This document shows, piece by piece, positions 23,068 through 26,181 of a stretch of DNA of 26,181 nt. How positions within the stretch are numbered: position 1 is the stretch's first letter; each line of letters opens with the position of its first letter. The DNA is from DATAYF01 sp036272735 (GTDB lineage: Bacteria; Chloroflexota; Ktedonobacteria; Ktedonobacterales; Ktedonobacteraceae): contig DATAYF010000578.1 of NCBI GenBank assembly GCA_036272735.1, forward strand, positions 1-26,181, written 5' to 3'. The translations under genes were made by a program, and so were the position numbers. Under the pieces are notes generated by a model that was not told the DNA's origin, made no database searches, and saw only the letters and a list, made by a program, of their open reading frames with translations.

Positions 23068-24663
23068 ATGGCTCTAACTAAATACGCAAATTCCTATCCG
23101 CTGGTACACTCGTTAATAGACCGGTTAAAAAGTGATTCGCTTTTGCGCAACAGTGTCTTCATTATGTGCTCGACAGTAATTACATCAGGAATTGGCTACT
23201 TCTATTGGATCCTGGCTGCACGTATCTATACCCCTCATAATGTAGGTCTAGCATCAGTATTTATCTCAGCCATGACGCTAACCTCAATTTTCACCAATCA
23301 AGGTCTGGGCACCGCAATGGTGCAATTGCTCCCTAAGCGTAAGACAGATTACGAGTGGTCACTTACATTGAATATGTGCCTTGCTCTAGGAATCTTGACC
23401 AGTTTATTGGGCGCGATTGTCATAGGATTAGTTCTGCCATTTTTATCTCCCCAATTTGCTACGGCCAACTACTATACCTCTTATATCCTTGTCTTTGTTA
23501 TCGGTGTAATATTATGCACCGTTACCACCTTAGTAGACCAGACTTTTGTGGCAGAACGAGCTTCAAGCAATATGGCATTGCGAAACGCGGCTTTTGCCAT
23601 ATTCAAGCTTTTGATAATGATACCGCTCATTCAAATAGGTGCTTTAGGAATCTTTGCTTCATGGGTTCTCGCTCTAGCAGTTACCGTGCTTCTCGCGGCG
23701 CTCATATTAATACCACGTCTTAAACGGCATTATCATTTAGCTATACGTGGTATGCGAGCACAAATACGACCAATGCTCTCGTCATTTACGGGGAATCATT
23801 TTATCAGCGTTGGTGGTATGTTGCCGATGTACCTTCTACCAGTGTTTGTAGCAATCAGGCTCTCAGCAACAGATAATGCTTACTTCTACCTGACATGGAT
23901 GATGTGCAGCGTTTTCTTTATGGTTTCACCAGCAGTCGCAACAGCGCTTTTCTCAGAAGGATCGCATACTGCCAGCGATATTATGCTTAAAGCTCGTAAC
24001 AGTTTACTGATTATCGGATTGCTGTTAAGCCCAATTTTGCTGATCTTCTTCGTTGGCGGACGCTACCTTTTGTCGCTATTCGGACCGAATTACCCCCAAC
24101 ATGGATTGGTTTTATTGACACTCCTCGCTATTTCGGCTGTTCCAGATGCTATTACCAATATCTATGTCAGCTTATTACGCGTGCATAGACGTCTGCGATC
24201 AGCCGCTCTACTCAATCTTGGCATGGCAATCACTGCGTTAACTCTTGCATGGATTCTGCTTCCAACGCTGGGTATTGCTGGAGCAGGCTGGGCATGGCTA
24301 ATTGGCCAGTCTGCGGGAAGCGTGGTCGTAGGAGCAGACCTCCTCATTTTCCACAGTTACGCACGCAATACTACCAAAGAAGGAATCATCCTGGATACTA
24401 TGCCGTTATCGGTAGAACAAAACTACGCGGTCGCGCAGGCCGTCTGGCTTCTAGACACGACAGTACTACCAGCGCTGAAATTATCGTCTGTTACTCAATC
24501 CATGAAAATACCAGTTGTCGGTCCATATCAGAGAGAAAAAGATCTCTCGCTGCTAGAGACAACAGCGCTCCCAGCTATGAAACCGCCATCTACTGCTCAG
24601 CCTCAGAGAAGACAGAACAGATCCATGTACAGGCGAATAATCCTGCAAAAAGAAGAGGAATGA
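23068..24663 (+). CDS. Wzx-type polysaccharide flippase with C-terminal repeat tail
   Basis: This 531-residue integral membrane protein is of the oligosaccharide flippase/polysaccharide export (MOP) superfamily. About twelve to fourteen hydrophobic segments span residues 30-440, starting with SVFIMCSTVITSGIGYFYWI and the typical AARIYTPHNVGLASVFIS. It would flip lipid-linked sugar units across the membrane. After the last helix an unusual polar tail of about 89 residues (443-531) contains two related units, LLDTTVLPALK (461-471) and LLETTALPAMK (495-505), and ends RRIILQKEEE. Such a tail is not part of the standard family. The ATG follows GAGGAAG. It lies between the thioesterase-like and GT4 genes in one apparent operon. 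Confidence 0.88.
   Translation: MALTKYANSYPLVHSLIDRLKSDSLLRNSVFIMCSTVITSGIGYFYWILAARIYTPHNVGLASVFISAMTLTSIFTNQGLGTAMVQLLPKRKTDYEWSLTLNMCLALGILTSLLGAIVIGLVLPFLSPQFATANYYTSYILVFVIGVILCTVTTLVDQTFVAERASSNMALRNAAFAIFKLLIMIPLIQIGALGIFASWVLALAVTVLLAALILIPRLKRHYHLAIRGMRAQIRPMLSSFTGNHFISVGGMLPMYLLPVFVAIRLSATDNAYFYLTWMMCSVFFMVSPAVATALFSEGSHTASDIMLKARNSLLIIGLLLSPILLIFFVGGRYLLSLFGPNYPQHGLVLLTLLAISAVPDAITNIYVSLLRVHRRLRSAALLNLGMAITALTLAWILLPTLGIAGAGWAWLIGQSAGSVVVGADLLIFHSYARNTTKEGIILDTMPLSVEQNYAVAQAVWLLDTTVLPALKLSSVTQSMKIPVVGPYQREKDLSLLETTALPAMKPPSTAQPQRRQNRSMYRRIILQKEEE
24448..24582 (+). repeat. Diverged direct repeat in the flippase tail
   Basis: Bases 24448-24480 and 24550-24582 encode the two LL(D/E)TT(V/A)LPA(L/M)K units. 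The two 33-base copies match at about 25 positions, with most changes silent or conservative. This indicates an old duplication kept for its protein product. Confidence 0.6.
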
Positions 24664-24713
24664 TACATACATTCATTCATAAGAAAAGATGCATGTATTT
24701 AAAGGATAGAGAG

Positions 24714-24734
24714 ATGAAAAAAACCTATGAATAA
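24714..24734 (+). other. Possible 6-codon leader ORF overlapping the GT4 start
   Basis: ATG 24714 opens a six-codon frame (MKKTYE) whose stop TAA ends at 24734, inside the GT4 gene. AAAGGATAGAGAG lies directly before it. The site is closer to this ATG than to the GT4 ATG (24727), so the glycosyltransferase may be translated by coupling or reinitiation. It may equally be chance. Confidence 0.25.
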
Positions 24735-25836
24735 AGGCAAAAGGGAACTGAACATATTGATGGTAACGCCGCGCTACTTCCCTTACATAGGTGGAATAGA
24801 AACACATGTCTATGAAGTAGGATGGCGTTTGGCTCGGGCGCAGATTCGTGTGACAGTTTTGACTACCGATGTAAGCGGTGAGCTTCCGAGGACCGAGATG
24901 GTAGAAGGAGTACAAGTCATCCGGGTGCCAGCCTGGCCAACCAATAAAGATTACTATTTAGCTCCAGACATCTATCGTATCATTGCAGAAGGGCAATGGG
25001 ATCTCGTCCATTGCCAGGGGTATCATACTTTCGTGGCACCACTGGCAATGTTTACTGCGAAGAGAGCTGGGATTCCCTACGTAGTCACTTTTCATAGCGG
25101 CGGTGATTTATCTCGCTTTCGTACGATGTTCCGAGGAGCTCAACGAACAGCACTCCGTCCACTTTTGGCTAGAGCAGAGCGGTTGATTGGCCCGTCCAAA
25201 TGGGAAGTAGAGTTCTTTCGTGAGAAGCTACATCTTGCAAAGGAGCGATTTGCGGTCATCCCAAATGGTAGTCACCATGTACCTAAATTAGCGGGATCGT
25301 CGCAGGCAACGAGGAATGGAAAGTTGGTTGTTTCTATAGGGCGGCTCGTACAGTACAAAGGACACCACCGAGTGATTGCAGCGTTACCAAAGGTACTGGA
25401 ACAAATTCCAGATGTACGACTGCGAATAGTGGGAACAGGCCCATATGAAACGGTCCTGCAGCGGATGACAAAAGAGCTTGGAGTTGAAAAGTACGTAGAG
25501 ATTCGGGCAATTCCACCGGGTGATGCAGACGGCGTGGCTTCAATCATTGCACAGGCTAACCTCGTTACATTGCTCAGCGAGCATGAAGCCCAGGGTATCG
25601 CGGTATTGGAGGCGCTCAGCCTGAAGCGCCCCGTGCTCGTTGCCAATACAACCGCCTTGCAGGAATTTGCAGAGCGTGGGCTTGCACGCTCTGTGCCCTT
25701 AGAGAGTACTCCAGAAGAAGTGGCAGCGGCAATCATTCACCAACTGCGAGACCCTCTGGTGCCAGTGAATGTCGAATTGCCTACATGGGACAAATGCGCT
25801 GCTGATCTCTTAGCCCTTTATCAGTCCATTGTTTAG
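24727..25836 (+). CDS. Glycosyltransferase family 4 (GT-B fold)
   Basis: This 369-residue retaining GT4 glycosyltransferase is probably cytoplasmic or membrane-associated and transfers sugars from nucleotide donors during surface polysaccharide synthesis. The acceptor domain opens with LMVTPRYFPYIGGIETHVYE (residues 11-30). The donor domain begins near KLVVSIGRLVQYKGHH (199-214). The EX7E motif, Glu287 to Glu295 in EHEAQGIAVLE, is intact. The start ATG 24727 has its best Shine-Dalgarno-like sequence (AGGATAGAGAG) about 14 or more bases upstream, so translation may be coupled to a short upstream frame. It follows the flippase by 63 bp and precedes a repeat-protein gene. Confidence 0.93.
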   Translation: MNKGKRELNILMVTPRYFPYIGGIETHVYEVGWRLARAQIRVTVLTTDVSGELPRTEMVEGVQVIRVPAWPTNKDYYLAPDIYRIIAEGQWDLVHCQGYHTFVAPLAMFTAKRAGIPYVVTFHSGGDLSRFRTMFRGAQRTALRPLLARAERLIGPSKWEVEFFREKLHLAKERFAVIPNGSHHVPKLAGSSQATRNGKLVVSIGRLVQYKGHHRVIAALPKVLEQIPDVRLRIVGTGPYETVLQRMTKELGVEKYVEIRAIPPGDADGVASIIAQANLVTLLSEHEAQGIAVLEALSLKRPVLVANTTALQEFAERGLARSVPLESTPEEVAAAIIHQLRDPLVPVNVELPTWDKCAADLLALYQSIV

Positions 25837-25864
25837 AAATTCCCAAAGGACAGATGAAACCGAA

Positions 25865-26181
25865 GTGAAGCATCAATTTAAACAACTAAAATTCACAAAG
25901 GTTAATATAATCTCTGCAGAGACACAGCCTTTACAAGCTGAACAAGATCCAATAACAGAGCAGGATACGAGAATAGTACCAGCGCGGCCACGGCCTATCG
26001 AGAATTCAATAGCAGAACAGGATACCGTAACCGTACCAGCAGCAGAACAGGATACCGTAACCGTACCTACAGTAGAACAGGATACCGTAACCGTACCTAC
26101 AGTAGAACAGGATACCGTAACCGTACCAGCAGTAGAACAGGATACCGTAACCGTACCAGCAGTAGAACAGGATACCGTAAT
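25865..26181 (+). CDS. Start of a repeat protein, (A/V)EQDTVTVP(A/T) units, runs off window
   Basis: A frame open to the window end encodes KHQFKQLKFTKVNII, then a degenerate repeat (AEQDP, EQDTRIVPA), then at least five and a half near-identical 10-residue units EQDTVTVPAV. I propose GTG 25865 as start, but no good ribosome site lies at proper distance. TTG 25829, overlapping the GT4 end, is an alternative, and the AAAGGA at 25845 instead sits before ATG 25854, which reaches a stop after four codons in another frame. No signal peptide or known domain is visible in the part seen. The repeats are acidic and Thr/Val/Pro-rich, suggesting an extended linker or stalk before a domain outside the window. 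Its place after the flippase and GT4 genes hints at an envelope role. Confidence 0.6.
   Translation, partial: MKHQFKQLKFTKVNIISAETQPLQAEQDPITEQDTRIVPARPRPIENSIAEQDTVTVPAAEQDTVTVPTVEQDTVTVPTVEQDTVTVPAVEQDTVTVPAVEQDTV
26011..26181 (+). repeat. 30-bp tandem repeat array (5 full units plus one partial)
   Basis: Units begin at 26011, 26041, 26071, 26101, 26131 and 26161 (partial), with a period of exactly 30. All share GAACAGGATACCGTAACCGT. They differ only at GCA/GTA near the start and CCAGC/CCTAC near the end. There are no unique spacers, so this is a coding minisatellite rather than a CRISPR. The array continues past the window. A degenerate unit at 25958-25984 precedes it. Confidence 0.95.

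Noticed and set aside
26011..26181. Regular 30-bp repeats that could suggest a CRISPR array
   Set aside because: Units are directly adjacent with no unique spacers and keep an open coding frame, so this is a protein-coding tandem repeat.

Overview
The window is a 26 kb piece of a bacterial chromosome. Gene content and style point to a heterotrophic soil-type bacterium, most likely Chloroflexota of the Ktedonobacteria kind. That assignment is inference from protein flavour only, because there is no rRNA or other taxonomic marker here. Starts are mostly ATG, with a few GTG or TTG, and usually carry clear purine-rich ribosome binding sites. No tRNA, rRNA, CRISPR array or intact transposase was seen.

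Region 1 (1-4434, + strand) is a dihydroxyacetone (DHA) kinase operon, dhaK-dhaL-dhaM. Its third gene fuses DhaM (EIIA), HPr and a full-length enzyme I, so PEP-to-DHA phosphotransfer could be self-contained. Region 2 (4435-9116, mostly - strand) holds a GH4 glycosidase, a ZIP metal transporter, a double-GNAT acetyltransferase and a Fur-family regulator. Region 3 (9334-12538) holds a LarC protein that ends at the first-domain boundary, a secreted family-10-like glycosyl hydrolase with its own strong promoter, and a decayed molybdopterin oxidoreductase.

Region 4 (12703-21644, - strand) looks like an acyl-CoA catabolic locus. In transcription order it reads TetR regulator, acyl-CoA dehydrogenase, thiolase-like protein, DUF35 Zn-ribbon/OB-fold protein, ADP-forming acyl-CoA synthetase, SDR, FAS1/HadA-type dehydratase and MFS transporter. 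The thiolase-like protein lacks the catalytic cysteines of true thiolases and has the partner and motifs of the Ltp2-type retro-aldolases. The cluster may therefore activate a branched or cyclic acid, desaturate it, hydrate it and cleave it by aldol chemistry. Inverted repeats sit in several of the gaps between its genes.

Region 5 (21645-26181, + strand) is visibly more A+T-rich and looks like part of an envelope or exopolysaccharide cluster. It holds a thioesterase-like hydrolase with a Cys nucleophile, a Wzx-type flippase with a repeat-bearing tail, a GT4 glycosyltransferase and the start of a protein made of near-identical 10-residue repeats that runs off the window.

Two related 125-135 bp MITE-like inverted-repeat elements lie in intergenic gaps, at about 4.4 kb and 14.8 kb. 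They are in opposite orientations.
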